The notes under the pieces are model-generated. The model made no database searches. It was not told the DNA's origin and saw nothing but the letters and a program-made list of their open reading frames with translations. The position numbers and the translations under genes are program-made. From the NCBI GenBank assembly GCA_004335635.1, contig QAXH01002362.1:6279-66841 (forward strand): DNA of 60,563 nt. The letters are read 5' to 3'. The stretch is from Chloromonas sp. AAM2. Its lineage: Eukaryota; Chlorophyta; Chlorophyceae; Chlamydomonadales; Chlamydomonadaceae. This document shows, piece after piece, positions 39,101 to 50,031 of the stretch. How positions within the stretch are numbered: the stretch's first letter is position 1; every line of letters begins with the position of its first letter.

Positions 39101-40127
39101 TTGGGCAAAGTACTTCTTGTACTCAACGATCGCTTTTGCCTGGTGCCAGTATCCTGATCCCACCTGATCTCTCCTCGTCATCCGCAGTCTGCAGCACACG
39201 CCTGAAGTCCAGCGCGAGCTTTGCGTAGGGGTCTGTGGTGCCCGTGCCGCGCGCCTTGCGGCTGGCCACCTGGCAGTGTTCCCACTCCATGTGGTCAATC
39301 ATCCGGTCCAACACATTGTGCCATGTTAGCACTGCATGGACAGAAGGGCAGATGCATGCTCTGAACAGTTGCAGGGGCATGGCGGAGCCAAGCCTCGGCA
39401 TGCATTTGCCTGCACCCCATAAGCTACTCAAGCGTACACCCTTTGAAGCTATCGTGTTCATATTAGAGTTGCATGCTGCTGAGCGCTGCTTGCTGGGCCA
39501 GTGTCCTGAGTCCTGGCGAGCATCCACGAACTATAATATCAAGGATTGCTGTCATGGTTAGCAGATGCGTCAAGAATTGCTGTACGTGCTGGTGTGGTGG
39601 TTGCTTGTACCATAGGAGTTGACCTGCATGATCCCGCAAGGCTGCATCCGTCACGTCCTGGCTTTCACACCTGCTTAAGCCGTCTTACCATGCAGCTGAC
39701 CATTGTGTGCGCAGTTGGCTGTGCGCCCGTCCAGGAAATGTTGCACAGCAGGAGACTGGAGCAGGGATACGAGGGCCTTAGCGCCTTCCTGAAGATGCAA
39801 AAGTAGGCAGCTGTGGGCGACATGGAAGAAGAAGACGTGCCTGAGGCGTGTTGCAAGGGATCTGTGGCACGAGCAAACTGACGCCTGATTTCAACCTAAG
39901 CATGGGGCGCAGCTGGTTGTCTGAGCTGGCATGAAAGTGAGAGCGCATGGGCAGATGCTGCTCATGGCGGAAGACGCAAGGATGCTGTGTTTCTGCATGC
40001 AGAGGTCTGGTGGTGGGAATTGAGGCCCTCTTCAGTCCGCATGCCATCATCACAGACGCACTCGTTTCACGGTGATTCTGTCAGCCGCCATGCTCCGCAG
40101 TGCATCCTGAAGTTTGATGTCCGTCAT
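11768..40127 (-). CDS. ATM: ATM serine/threonine-protein kinase (PIKK family), about 59 exons
   Basis: ATM is the nuclear PI3K-like kinase that senses DNA double-strand breaks and phosphorylates checkpoint and repair proteins at SQ/TQ sites. The reading from start (ATG at 40125-40127) to stop (TAA at 11768-11770) covers every ATM landmark in order: N-terminal TAN motif, long helical-repeat region, FAT, kinase core and FATC. All junctions except one are resolved with matching phase (exon 9 lacks a clear donor), giving about 4,100 codons. That is longer than human ATM (about 3,060 residues) and near plant ATM. The excess is mostly low-complexity inserts rich in Gln, Ala, Ser and Gly. PIKK identity is certain. 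ATM rather than ATR or TOR follows from the TAN motif, from AGGVNQPKI before the kinase, and from the FATC ending [14 protein letters not shown]. Introns average a few hundred bases; several appear to use GC donors. Exon coordinates are in the following entries. Confidence 0.95.
12395..15849 (-). other. ATM: ATM exons 47-57: kinase catalytic core
   Basis: Exons: 15793-15849, 15379-15471, 15025-15096, 14705-14760, 14309-14393, 14050-14124, 13766-13863, 13479-13571, 13202-13325, 12722-12874, 12395-12482. In order they encode [10 protein letters not shown] and AGGVNQPKI (N-lobe); [14 protein letters not shown], with the ATP-binding Lys; [31 protein letters not shown] (hinge region); [33 protein letters not shown] (catalytic Asp and Asn); [12 protein letters not shown] (DxG-type metal-binding Asp); then [18 protein letters not shown] and [13 protein letters not shown]. 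All residues required for catalysis in PIKKs are present, so the enzyme is expected to be active. Every junction is phase-consistent. Confidence 0.95.
16088..21168 (-). other. ATM: ATM exons 37-46: FAT region
   Basis: Exons: 20748-21168, 19645-20444, 18818-19174, 18365-18451, 18004-18117, 17654-17797, 17116-17194, 16832-16920, 16466-16543, 16088-16183. Recognisable FAT-domain blocks are [76 protein letters not shown] and [12 protein letters not shown], each matching human or plant ATM in the expected order. Exon 39 (18818-19174) contains a Gln-rich tract encoded at about 18965-19085 that has no counterpart in human ATM. Exon 44 carries a Gly-rich insert ([14 protein letters not shown]). Confidence 0.9.
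19179..19493. repeat. 45-bp minisatellite, seven copies, in an ATM intron
   Basis: Copies begin at 19179, 19224, 19269, 19314, 19359, 19404 and 19449, each starting aaatcatgtggcagcaca, with only a few substitutions between copies. The array lies in the intron between exons 19645-20444 and 18818-19174 and abuts the acceptor of the latter. Confidence 0.95.
21506..33239 (-). other. ATM: ATM exons 11-36: helical (HEAT-type) middle region
   Basis: Exons: 32821-33239, 32053-32245, 31730-31891, 31229-31417, 30903-30998, 30507-30608, 29764-30273, 29141-29403, 28763-28865, 28382-28548, 28001-28220, 27408-27620, 26994-27080, 26536-26761, 26179-26367, 25746-25909, 25505-25578, 24982-25102, 24557-24612, 24278-24350, 23754-23907, 23417-23508, 23016-23125, 22326-22713, 22021-22113, 21506-21790. 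The products are Leu/Ala-rich amphipathic helices typical of HEAT repeats (for example [37 protein letters not shown]). Sequence similarity to known ATM is weak here; assignment rests on open frames and on all phases matching end to end. Low-complexity inserts: poly-Ala near 33090-33125, Gln-rich near 29955-29995, Gly-Gln near 22560-22610. Least certain is exon 24557-24612, where a second frame ([16 protein letters not shown]) also looks coding but breaks the phase. Confidence 0.8.
25486..25504 (-). repeat. (GTGA)n run at an ATM 5' splice site
   Basis: On the minus strand the donor after exon 25505-25578 reads GTGAGTGAGTGAGTGAGTG, a tetranucleotide run that begins exactly at the exon edge, as in intron 3 of the TPR gene. 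Confidence 0.8.
33555..36834 (-). other. ATM: ATM exons 9-10, including a 2,961-bp exon
   Basis: Exon 10 is 33555-36515, 987 codons read without interruption from [12 protein letters not shown] to AEKAKPE. Its left limit is fixed by an in-frame TAG that is itself part of the ttag acceptor. It starts with a conserved-looking block ([20 protein letters not shown]) and carries a basic cluster [10 protein letters not shown] that could act as a nuclear signal. The rest is Ala/Gln/Ser/Gly-rich with helical patches ([13 protein letters not shown]). Exon 9 begins at 36834 ([17 protein letters not shown]). Its donor is unresolved: a phase-0 donor at about 36693 would fit, but no site is clearly good. 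The other exons of the gene are 56-800 bp, so exon 10 is a marked outlier. Confidence 0.82.
37133..40127 (-). other. ATM: ATM exons 1-8: TAN motif and N-terminal solenoid
   Basis: Exons: 40062-40127, 39689-39788, 39164-39331, 38786-38842, 38377-38481, 37994-38136, 37488-37621, 37133-37292. Exon 1 begins [20 protein letters not shown] and splices in phase to [20 protein letters not shown], together matching the TAN motif (L..L.SDK.K.R..GL..L..LL) found at the start of ATM/Tel1 and needed for telomere and damage functions. Exon 3 ([14 protein letters not shown], then [20 protein letters not shown]) aligns with plant ATM residues of about 70-120. Two donors here fit phase only as GC sites: CAG/GCAGGT after exon 5 and CAG/GCACGT after exon 7. 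The start ATG is chosen because it begins the TAN motif and no upstream in-frame extension is evident. Confidence 0.85.
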
Positions 40128-40352
40128 TTGATGGGATCGTGCCCAGGATGGAGTCTAGGGCTAGGGTGTCACTGCAGCGTTCCGTCTCGTGCAGGAATAC
40201 CGTCCATCCGAGAACAAAAGTACACCCTGTCTTCGTGACTCTGTCTTGCGATGTGCACGGCGGATTTACCGGATGATTTCAAACATGCCGGTGAAGAGCG
40301 CGTCACGCGTAGCATGGCCGGAAAGAATGAGGATGACGCATTTGGGATTTGG

Positions 40353-40819
40353 GTTTGCCAGTTCTGGGACAAGTCTTGCGTCTGATACTAGAACGACCTG
40401 TGCCTGTCCCAAACAAGTTGACAAAGTGAGTGAGTGAGTTTGTAACCTTTTGTTTTGCAATGAGCTGGGACACACATCATGTGATTGTGATGGGGTTGGA
40501 TCCTTGTGATGGTGGTGATAGGGCAGTATCCTTGTCAAAGATGTTAGTGTGTGCGGTGGTAGCTGAGTGCAGTGCCAGCTCATGTCTGACACGTTTGACC
40601 TACTTGATAATACCAAGTTTCGTATACAACTCTAACCGAGTTTGTAACCAACTCTGCTGAAAGTTATCGCACCCAACCTCAAGCGCGGTACCTTAAAATA
40701 ACCTTACAATAACCTTACAATTCGGCACCCTGAAGACTTCATGCATGGCCATCCATTAATTCATCAAGCGGACAAGTGCATCAACTCAAGATGTCCAAGA
40801 TGTCCAAGAACTGGCAAAC
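40353..40819. mobile_element. second candidate element with the same inverted ends
   Basis: The left end is a perfect copy of the 19-mer; the right end differs at one base (tgtccaagaactggcaaac). The right end is followed by a T-run, as at four of the other sites. The interior contains a short GTGA run near 40427-40440 and no gene. Confidence 0.33.
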
Positions 40820-42667
40820 TTCTTTTTTTTCAATTCAGCTGTGCTCTTCCTGTGATTTATTGCAGTGCCAAGCCGCAACTGCGATTGCGATTGCCAGTTA
40901 TGTTTAGCAGTACAATCATATGTGCTGCGCCCAGGGGGCATGCACTCTTCTTTTTGCCGACCTATAACTCTATTTTGGTCTGAAGGGGGTCTGAACCCCT
41001 CAAAAACACGCCTATGTACAGGTCCATTACAGACTTTGAATATGCTATTGTGCTCAGTTTCATGAGAGCTTTTCAATGCACTCTTGAATACAAGGAACTG
41101 TTCAGGCTGGAGTCGGTTCCCAGGGTTAGAGTCCTTTGGCACCCCTGCCGGTTTCCAGATTGTGCAGCTCTCGGTGCGCCCGTCACAATGGCATGTTCAG
41201 ATCTTGACCTGCAAAACAATTTCCCCGTGGGGCTTTATATTTCTTCAAGCACCCCTGACCCACCTCTTACCCCACTGAGACCAGCACTGCCTTCAGTAAT
41301 TGGCCCAACATTTCCAGTATTTACTTGTAACAGCCAATAATCACCTTTCCGCTCAGTATTTACAACACACATTCGGCAGCAGATTTTTTGGATTCAGTAT
41401 TGATTGCAATGCCTCGATGGTTACCAAGGCAGCTCAGCATATGCTGAAACAACCGAAGCCATTACTGAAAGCAGACCAGAGCTTGCGAAACTGTAGATAT
41501 CGAAGCAGGCTACGGCCTAGTGCCGCCGTTGCTTTGATCCCACGTTTCCGGTCTCCCTGTTCCTGACCAGCTCCTACCCAGGTCCTAGTACGTGGATGTG
41601 ACAACAGCTCTTCTGACGGCTGATATATGATGACTCATACAGCTTGGTTACGCCAACAGCAAAACCCGTTTACCACACCATCTGCAACTAATTTGGTAGC
41701 ATGTCTGGCAAAAGGCCCCCATGGGGGTTTCACGAGGGAACAAGCGTTTTGTGAGATGACCACCACTGTCATCACCGCTAGCTTGCACTGTCTTGGTGGC
41801 CAAGTGTTCCAAAGACTCCATACATTTAGTTGCATGATGATCTTCGGCCAGTCCAACTGCCACTGATCTGCAAAGTGTACCTTCAGAACTGAACTGTGTT
41901 TGCGTTGCTGTGCAAGCCTTTGTAGGCTGTGGCATACAGCGTTGAATACCGGGAGTGGGGCAACACAGACCGAGTTTGGTCGTGGATATGTACAATACAT
42001 GAGTACAATCCTGATGAGTACAATGGACCTGATCAGGCCCTCATCTGTGGACACAAGAGAAGAACGCAGCCTGTGGCTGTTTGCCGCAAAGCCAAACCAT
42101 TACCAGCTTTTGTCACGTACTGATCTACTGACCAAATAATCATTCCTTTGCAATACGTTTCTTGCATGCACCGCACAGCAGTGTTATGCAACCTCAAAAC
42201 GTTTGGCCTGCCACAAGCAAGAGGAGAGAACAACTGCCCGTAGTCTCGGCTCGCGTGCAGGGTCTGCACCAGAACTGTTCTGAAAGATTGCACACTCAAC
42301 ATCTCAACATAAAAGGGTTGATGGTTTTGGAGGCAGTGGTGTTGTGGCCCCCCACTCTTTTAGTTTGGGTCCCCACGACAAAAGGGCAATTTGTTACCTG
42401 AAAGGTTTTTCCAGCCAGATCCAAGCTTTTTTCCTTGCAGTCTGCAGATGTGGCCTGTCAAAACAGCGAACCGCTATGCGGGCTCCCACATGCATCTGCA
42501 TGCTGTGTGCCCACCATGCAGTGTGGTGCGCTCTATGGATTGCTGGAGAAACATCACTTGCAACTGTAAGGCCGATGCCAGAAGACAATGACTGGGCTTT
42601 GCCAACCCAGCAACCGCTTTTCCCTTTCCTGGCTCAGAAACAGACCTTCCAGAGGACCCTGAACCTT

Positions 42668-42686
42668 NNNNNNNNNNNNNNNNNNN
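42668..42686. other. assembly gap (19 N)
   Basis: A run of undetermined bases; flanking open frames that cross it are meaningless. Confidence 1.
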
Positions 42687-43284
42687 GGGGCACCATGCCC
42701 ATGCTTTGCTTAGGATGGGGATGTTGGCTGCTGCTGAGCGCCTAGCTGGTTGGTCCTGCGGGTTGAACCATGAGAAGCTATGTAATGATGATGAAATGAA
42801 AACTAACCCAACATCTGAAATTAACCAGTGTGGGGAAGGCCTGTGAAGGTTTACCCTTCTAACCTTAACTGGTTATATACATCTCTCTGGAGATAGAGAC
42901 GTACTACAATCTCATTCCACTGTCCGAGCAATCTTATTCCACCGGAACGTCCAAGTTTGTGATCTTAAACAACAGCCACCTCAATTTCCCACATTAAATG
43001 TGATTGATTACAAACGCATAATATTGATATGTATGACTATGGGTTGTGTTGACAATGCGCTTTGGATACTGTCGGAGAAGGACAACTCTGTGAAATAACA
43101 GTTGTGTATGACCTACTGCAGGTTAGGCGTGCAACCACAGTCAGGGAACCAACCTCGAAAAAAGTCTGAAATTAATATTTTTGTGCATGTCACTTTCACC
43201 AACTTTGTGCAACACAACTGGCTCTTGTTAAGTTGAGAAATTTCTAGGCACAGCTCGCCATGGATATCAATGTCCATTTGAGCC

Positions 43285-44250
43285 TCAAAGGACCAGCTTG
43301 GGCAGGAGGGCCGCCAGGAACGTGAATCTGATGGGCACTAGCCATGGGGCGATGGTGTCGGTGATCATGACCTGCAAGCAGCAGAGGACACCACGTACAT
43401 GTTACACTGTACAGCTATCTTTCCTGGTGCAAACCCATCACTGAACACACAGTACCCTTGCTACCCAGCTGACTATCATGCCAACGTCACCTGGCAGGCA
43501 CAATCATGCTATACCTCTTCACGTTCTGACTACATTCTTTCAATACTCCGCCTGAAAGCCTCGCATAAATGCCACTGACAAAATCACTTGTGCCCTTGAT
43601 GACCTGTCCGTGCTACACTCAATCTAACTGGGCTTCTAGCACAGGGCATCACACCAACACTGCAGCGCAGAGCTGTTGCCATATATGGGCATTGGTGTCG
43701 TGTGGCCTGCGCCTCACCTGGCCAATCAGGCTTGTGATGCGCCACCACTTGCACATGAACTTCAGGGGCCACAGGAGGGGAGTGAAGACCGTGAAGAGGG
43801 CGCAGACCACCTCCATTGATGTGCACAGGAAGGCCAGAAAACCCGCGACGGGCACGGCAACTGGCAGGGTTAGGAGGAGCTGCATATGGCCACATACACG
43901 AGCTGTGTGCCTTACTGTGTGCCTTACTATATGCATAAGGTGGGAGGTGCAGCAATGCATCTCAGTTGAATCGTCACATTGCATATGGCGTGACAATCTG
44001 CTGCATTGAGCAGCGAATCAAAGTTGCAGAAAGGTTGTTGTGCTAGATCCCTTGTTGATATTCTCCTCCACAGTGCAGCTCCATTCCTTTGCTGCATGGA
44101 CTCACCAAGGGGAAGAAAAGCGCAAAGCGCACAAACCGCAACGTTATCAGTATTGGCACAATGATGGGCGTGCTCAGCAGCCCAAGCAGAGCATACAGGG
44201 CAGTGGCTGGCACCGTGGCCAGGGTTACCAGCTGCAGGACTGGCAGCCAC
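43285..44250 (-). CDS. polytopic membrane protein, C-terminal three exons; family unknown
   Basis: Exons 44106-44250, 43718-43879 and 43285-43371 are in phase and end with TGA at 43285-43287. They encode about 130 residues with at least three strongly hydrophobic segments: WLPVLQLVTLATVPATALYA continuing into LLGLLSTPIIVPILI; LLLTLPVAVPVAGFLAFLC followed by VVCALFTVFTPLLWPL; and a last amphipathic WLVPIRFTFLAALLPKLVL. The short loops are basic (KFMCKWWR). I do not recognise the family and assign no transport function. Upstream exons must exist because the first base of exon 44106-44250 completes a split codon. A segment at about 44570-44680 (ETIGHGVATQFISIVRLC) may belong to it, but I could not link it in phase. 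The gene would run away from the EF-hand gene at 45316, perhaps sharing a promoter. Part of its first listed exon is copied at 55471. Confidence 0.65.
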
Positions 44251-45315
44251 CTGTGGTGCAATGGACAGAGGGGGACACAGCGCATGTATGTCATCGTTTG
44301 ACACAGCACGGATCGCTCTTCCCACCATTGTTCATAGTATGCCACACGATACGAAACCATAAAATGCTTGGGTAAACACACCAAAACATCTCGGGCTGCG
44401 CCGCACACCCCTCATTGCCAGCAATGGCAGCCGTGCTGGTGGGGCATTGGGGGACAGCACGTTGTCCACACTGAGTGTGACAGAGGGTGCGCTGACGCGC
44501 TTTTGATCACATGGTCTCCGATCTTCCACGTCGCGTGTTTTGCGTCAGTTCTACACGGGGATGTTCAGCAGGATATCGGCACCAGTTCGACAATGGAGGG
44601 GGCGCACAGCCTGACGATTGAGATGAACTGCGTCGCAACGCCGTGACCAATGGTTTCGGGCCAGTGACGTGCCGGCGACTGCGGTCGAATGTGGCAGCTA
44701 CGCAAAACACACCATAGAGACTGCACAATCCAATGGGCTGTCGCGCATGCAACACAGCGGCACATCAGTTAGGATGGCGTGTCCAGTGGGGCTGGCCGCC
44801 CACCTTCGGCGTCACGATGACTGTCCTGACATGCGATCGTGCATCGGCAGCAGCTGTTGTTGCTCTAGGCATGGCCCAAGCAGCTCTAGAAGGTACTAGC
44901 CTGTTTGCATCAGCCTTATTCGGCGTGCAAGTAATGGGTTCCAACGCCCGCCCCAGTCTTACAGCTCAAACTGAGTGTTATTATGACCTCTTGAACAGAA
45001 GAATGCACCTCTCGCCAGCACCGCCACTCACAGGGGGTATAGGAGCTGGACAAGCATTCTTGTGAGTCTTGAATGTCCTGCCGCGATGTCTTGGTCGCCT
45101 GGTATGCCGATGATGGCCTTGCAGCGTAGCCGGGTGCCTATTTATACATCAACAAGACTTTGTTTGACAGCCGATGACGGAATGACGGAATATTGCGACC
45201 TGTGACCGCGTTTTTGAAAAGTGCCATCGTGGCAGGTTGGCAGTTGACTGCCCATAGCCCATTTTCATCGAGCAGCGCTGTATAGCTGAAATTTGGCACG
45301 TAATATAATCCGGTC
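44251..45315. other. 5' part of the membrane-protein gene and intergenic region, unresolved
   Basis: Several open minus-strand frames (near 44409-44470 and 44565-44765) could be upstream exons of the membrane protein, but no combination gave matching phases. No plus-strand gene is supported before 45316. Confidence 0.4.
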
Positions 45316-48300
45316 ATGATCCGGGTGCAAAAGTCTTGCAAACGCCATGGGGAGCTGGGTGTCTGCACTAGGAGTGGCGTCCCTAGTCGCAGGCCGCTTC
45401 TTGTAATCGTGCCGTGCTGCCATGTTGGTCAGGACTGGCGACGTCATGCAATCCGGACAGCGTCAGCACCTGGGCCCTCATCTAGCCACTCTCAGCAGCC
45501 AATCTCAGGAGCCAATGTCAGCACTCGCAAGCATGTCGCAAGGGACATACGTGGCCATATCTTCTCCTGGGGCCAGCAGACACCAGAAACTCCTGTCAGC
45601 AGCCAAGGCCTGAGCGTTCAAAGTGTCACTACAGCGCTGGTGCATGCCTCGCGTGCATGGGACAAGTGAGTCTCTCTCCCTGGCCAGACATCAAAACGTG
45701 CATGGTAGCTTTCAGCAGGGGCCTGAACATGTCACAACCCATTTGCTCAACCACAATTGTTCCACCACAACCCAATTGTTCAATGCTCAGCGTATGTAAT
45801 GTGCACCTGACCTTTGACAACATGACATGCACGGCATCAACGCATCACGATGAATCAGCCAGGGAGAAATCAGCTACTGCGGCGAGCAGCACGTAAAGCT
45901 TGTTCATGCACCAGTGCTGCCCTGTCCAGGTTTGATGTTGACAGGAGTGGTAACCTGAGCATTGCAGAGGCAGTGGAGCTGCTCAACAGGTAGGACTTGT
46001 AGCAATTGGGAACTTGTAGCAAACGGGAGGCAATTGACCTGGTAGTGCACAGTCGTGTACCTGAACCTGGCTCAAGCAGTAAGGGACGTGTGTTCCTACG
46101 CAGCGGTGGATTTGGGACGGGTCACTTTGGTCGGTGGCAGTGAGAACAAACAACAAAGCGAGATGGTCAGGGTGACTCTGATTGTCTAGCGATCAAGTAT
46201 GCAGGTAGTAAGCAAATCCAGCAGCACCTGGGCTGCAAAATCTCACGTTGTGGTCACCTTGCCACATCGACAAGCAAAGAGCAGGCCGAGTTGCAACACA
46301 GTTATGTTCCTGTTGACTCTCATGTCCCGGTTTCCCTGGTTGCTGTGTCCCATCGGGAGGGCCGAGCAGTGATCACATAGTCTGAGCCACTTGTGACGTG
46401 CTTGCACAGTTGGTTCTAAGCGGTGCAAGTCATTGCCCATGGGGTGATGTGCAAGTGGTCTTCAGCGGTTGCTGGCTGCATGACATGTTATAAGTTCATG
46501 CACCGCAGTTAGTTGGCTCTTGACCCGCAAGGAGCAATGCAGAATGCATCTGTGGTGGCATGTTGCAGCCTGCCTTGCATCAGGCCAGCAGATGTGCATA
46601 GCCGAGGTGTGCAGGGCGTTGATCACTGCCTTACACCATCAGCTGCAGTGACAAGTGATTGTCTAACTCCGCCAAGCTCCGTCACCAAAAGCTGTCTTCT
46701 CAGGGCCACTTTCCATGATGTTCCACTCCCAATGCATTCGATTATAGTGAAAGATCGAGGGATCCGCAGCGGGTGCGCCTGCACAAGGCAGCCGCTGCAA
46801 GCAGCTCTGAGCTCTGGGTGCTCACCAACTGCAGTTCCACTGCTCAGTGCCCACATGGCACCTGTCTCTCATGCGCAGCCACGAGTTGCAGGACGCCGCT
46901 CTGCTGCTCACCAACGTGGCTCCTACACGATGGCACCAGGAGGAGCTGCAGCCCATGTTTGCCAAGGCAGACACCGACAGGTGGGCCGCGGAACACATGT
47001 TGGGGCTCTGAGGCCTCGGCTAGTAGGCTTAGAACGCAGTACAATGACAATTCTGCGCCAGGCCTGCTGTGGGGTTCCACTACGCGCACGCAACCCACAA
47101 CAGCATTGATTGAAGACAAGCACAGTCACTGCCGAGTCTAGTGGTTACCATGCTCAGTCCAGTCGTTGAGCACTCGGCCTGATGTTGTGCCTTGGTAATC
47201 AGTGGCATGCTGAAACTTGCATGCTGAGTAGCTGGCTAGTGAGCACGAGGATCTGCAGTTGGCTGATCATGCATGCAGCCCGCCCTGCGCTACAGGCCAC
47301 ACAATAAATTTGGAGGGCCAGCTTTGGCAGACGGGCAGCAAGCGTGTGAGCACTGGGCTGTTCACAGTCTGGTGTCCTGCACAACCACATGCTCCAGCTC
47401 CTGATGCTTCCCAGTTCTCATGCGCTCCTTGTGCAGATCCGGTGCCCTTACACGCAGCGAGTTCCTGGCCCTGTACCTGGCCGTGACCACGCAGCGCGTG
47501 CGCAAGAACCCACTGGTGCTGGCGGAGGCGCTGTTCGGTTTCCTGGATGTGGACAGGAACGGAAAGATAGAGGGCAAGGAGCTCAAGGTGAGGCGGCCAG
47601 GGCCTCAGACTGTGTGAATAAATGACGTGGTAATGAGGCAGGCCAGACTTTGCATGCAAGGTTCAGTCGCTGGTGGCCCCACACATCTTGATCTGGCCAA
47701 ACTCGGCAGACTTCACGTAGCCTGACACTGATCCTGAGGCGTGTGGCACGTCGCGGTAAGACCAGTCTTACTTGAGCTGGCACTTTCCCGGTCGTTGAGC
47801 GTATGCAGAGGATTCAGTGTTATATCCAGAGGCGTGTGGCAGATGAGTTGATAACTGCACAAGGCCTCACTGGCCCTGCCACAATGTGAAACGTGAAACC
47901 TGTGGCAAAGTTGCTTGAACATGGGCAGTGGTGTTGAACATCACGATTGTTAGAAACTGTAGCAGTCAGACAAACATGTGCGGGTTTGTCTGGTGGTGCT
48001 GCACAGGACCTCGACTGCTCGTACACAATATTTGCCGCTCATTGCGACTGCCTTGCCAATCAAGATTCATCAGTCTGCCTGCTTGAACACACCTACTTGG
48101 TTATAAGCTGGGATCAAACTAGCCTGTTCACACGACCTGTGGTAGTTCAGTCAGATGCTGAAGGTTTCATTTAAACTCAGTCATGACATATGACAGGGAC
48201 CTGAGCATATCCGCTCGCTTGCAGGTGCTGCTCACTCTGCTGGGGTTCCCTGTCGCCGTCATGCTCCCCATCCCCACCAACTTTGGCGTGGATTACAGGT

Positions 48301-48539
48301 AAAGGGACCGCATTGCTCATCAGTCTCAACCACTGGTCAAACTGCAGGGCTTGACAGGTCTGCAGATGGGCATTTACGAGTACGCTAGACACGCATGAGG
48401 AGCAGATGATGGCTGGTTACTGAACTGAAGCAGTGTCACAACCTTGGGCGAGCCACCTGGGCTGCAAGTTTCCCACCAACCCTTGTTTTTTGGCACGATT
48501 TGCAGGGCTGTCCTGCGCACCTTGGGCGGTTACAAGTGA
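45316..48539 (+). CDS. EF-hand calcium-binding protein with three EF-hand loops, six exons
   Basis: Model: join(45316-45665, 45931-45990, 46879-46980, 47437-47587, 48225-48298, 48506-48539), 256 residues, all junctions in phase. Three canonical 12-residue loops are visible: DVDRSGNLSIAE (exon 2), DTDRSGALTRSE (split across exons 3-4) and DVDRNGKIEGKE (exon 4). Each has Asp at positions 1 and 3 and Glu at 12, so all should bind Ca2+. The C-terminus (FPVAVMLPIPTNFGVDYRAV) is not an EF-hand and resembles nothing I can name. The first 60 residues are basic, Ser-rich and could be an organelle-targeting or disordered leader. The start is the first ATG of the open frame, but an exon further upstream is possible. 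No kinase or other catalytic domain is attached, so the role would be Ca2+ sensing. Part of exon 1 is duplicated at 55.7-55.9 kb. Confidence 0.8.
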
Positions 48540-50031
48540 TGTGGCTGTGACCGCCTGACTCAACCTTCACTGCAACAAACTGGCCTGCCGGACACTGGGC
48601 TCCTTGTGGAGCAGCCACACCCCTGCAGCGGCCCTTACATCCGCATGCCATGGCCGCAGCGTCTTGCCAGCATGGCGAGCCTGGGCACCAAGGAAAGCGG
48701 CATCGTGACCATCTTCGTCCTGGCTGGCCGCCCGCCTCCATGGGGAGGCAGCCAAGCCCATAATGAGACTTGCGACGGCCGCGTTTACGCTTGCTGGGCA
48801 TCAGACTAAGCCATTTGGAAATGAGACTGATGTTTCCTCAGGATTTGTCCTGGGTGGCAAGGTCAAGCGATCATCAAACATCAGTTACTTTCTCTCAGCA
48901 ACATGTATCTTCTATCTGTCACTGCTTCTATGCCAACCTCGAGGTCCAAATGCATGTACACTGCAAGCACTGGTGACCGATAATTTGTATGCTATTATCA
49001 GCTGTTTGAACAGCAAGATACGTTTGATGCGGTAGCTAGATACATGTTGATGCCTCGTCTCGTGATTTTCGTCTGCTGGTGGTTAGGCTGGGGTCATGTC
49101 CTTGCTTCAGCAAACATGTGCATGCACTGCTAGCAAGCTGTTTGCCTGGCTTTTAGTGTGCCAAGTCCGATCGTGGTGATCTGCCGCCCTTAACGAACTT
49201 GAATTTGTGGGAACTCGGGATCTGTGCCAACATGGGAAGGGCACCAGTGTGAAGGGGAAGCACTTGATTATTTGTTGCAGTCACTACTCCACTGGCTGGC
49301 TGTACCGCCACAGTACTTGTAGCCACCCCGTACACCACCAGGCTTTGGTTTGTTGTGACGCTTGCCCACCCCACCACAGTTGGGGCATCTACCCAGCAGC
49401 GTGCCAGCTGGCCATGTCTTGCGAGTACCTGCTGGTATGGTAATACAGCTGTTATGGTATTACAGCTCCCATCATCATCATCATCATCAAACCTTCAATA
49501 GGTTTCCGTCCCAACCAGTTAGGCCCGCCCAAATACCTCTTGAAGGCCTGTCTGTTTCAAATCCTCGTGTGCCTGTATACGCACACTTTGGTTGCTTGTA
49601 AAGCAGAGAAAAACGTCGCAAAAAACATTCTCATAGAAAAATTGCAAAATCACAGTAGAATTGGCAATCCAACCTAATAAGGGAAGTCAGTGTTACGCAC
49701 AAGCCTGAACCAGGTTGCCAGGTGTTGGCAGCAAAATGACAGGTTTGTAGCAGCATGTGTCTGCCAGCAAAGCACATTATGCATAGCACGACTTTCCAGC
49801 AGCGCTGATACAAAAACTGCGACGCATAAATAGCGCTGATAGAAAAGCGGTTGTATAGTTCAGCCCACTCCATGTGTACAGAAGGTGGACAAACGACGCA
49901 TGTACACAGCTGCTGTACAACCACAATACATTGGAAATATCGCGCTTCCACGTGAATAGGGTACGTATGTTACATGCAAATGTACGCAAGCAGAGGTGCT
50001 CTCCGGTGATGGTTGCACTATCATGACATGC
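48540..50031. other. intergenic region between convergent EF-hand and HAD genes; nothing recognised
   Basis: Only short random open frames on both strands and no repeat family that I recognise. It should hold the 3' ends of the two converging transcripts. A TGTAA occurs near 49598 but is too far from either stop to assign with confidence. Confidence 0.5.

Larger units (their letters stand above)
40128..43284. other. intergenic region upstream of ATM, with assembly gap
   Basis: No exon is supported. It should contain the ATM promoter; I could not identify a TATA box or other defined element. Two copies of the dispersed palindrome, in opposite orientation, lie at 40353-40371 and 40801-40819, the second followed by a T-run. 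The sequence is interrupted by 19 N at 42668-42686, so its true length is unknown. Confidence 0.6.

Noticed and set aside
42344..42745. Plus-strand open frame of 133 codons
   Set aside because: It runs through the 19-N gap, so its continuity is an artefact.
44409..44470. Upstream exon of the membrane protein (VDNVLSPNAPPARLPLLAMRG)
   Set aside because: It looks coding and has an acceptor, but none of its possible donors gives the phase needed by the next exon.
46740..46771. Extra EF-hand gene exon (ERSRDPQR)
   Set aside because: Its donor phase does not fit the next exon, while direct splicing from 45990 to 46879 is in phase.
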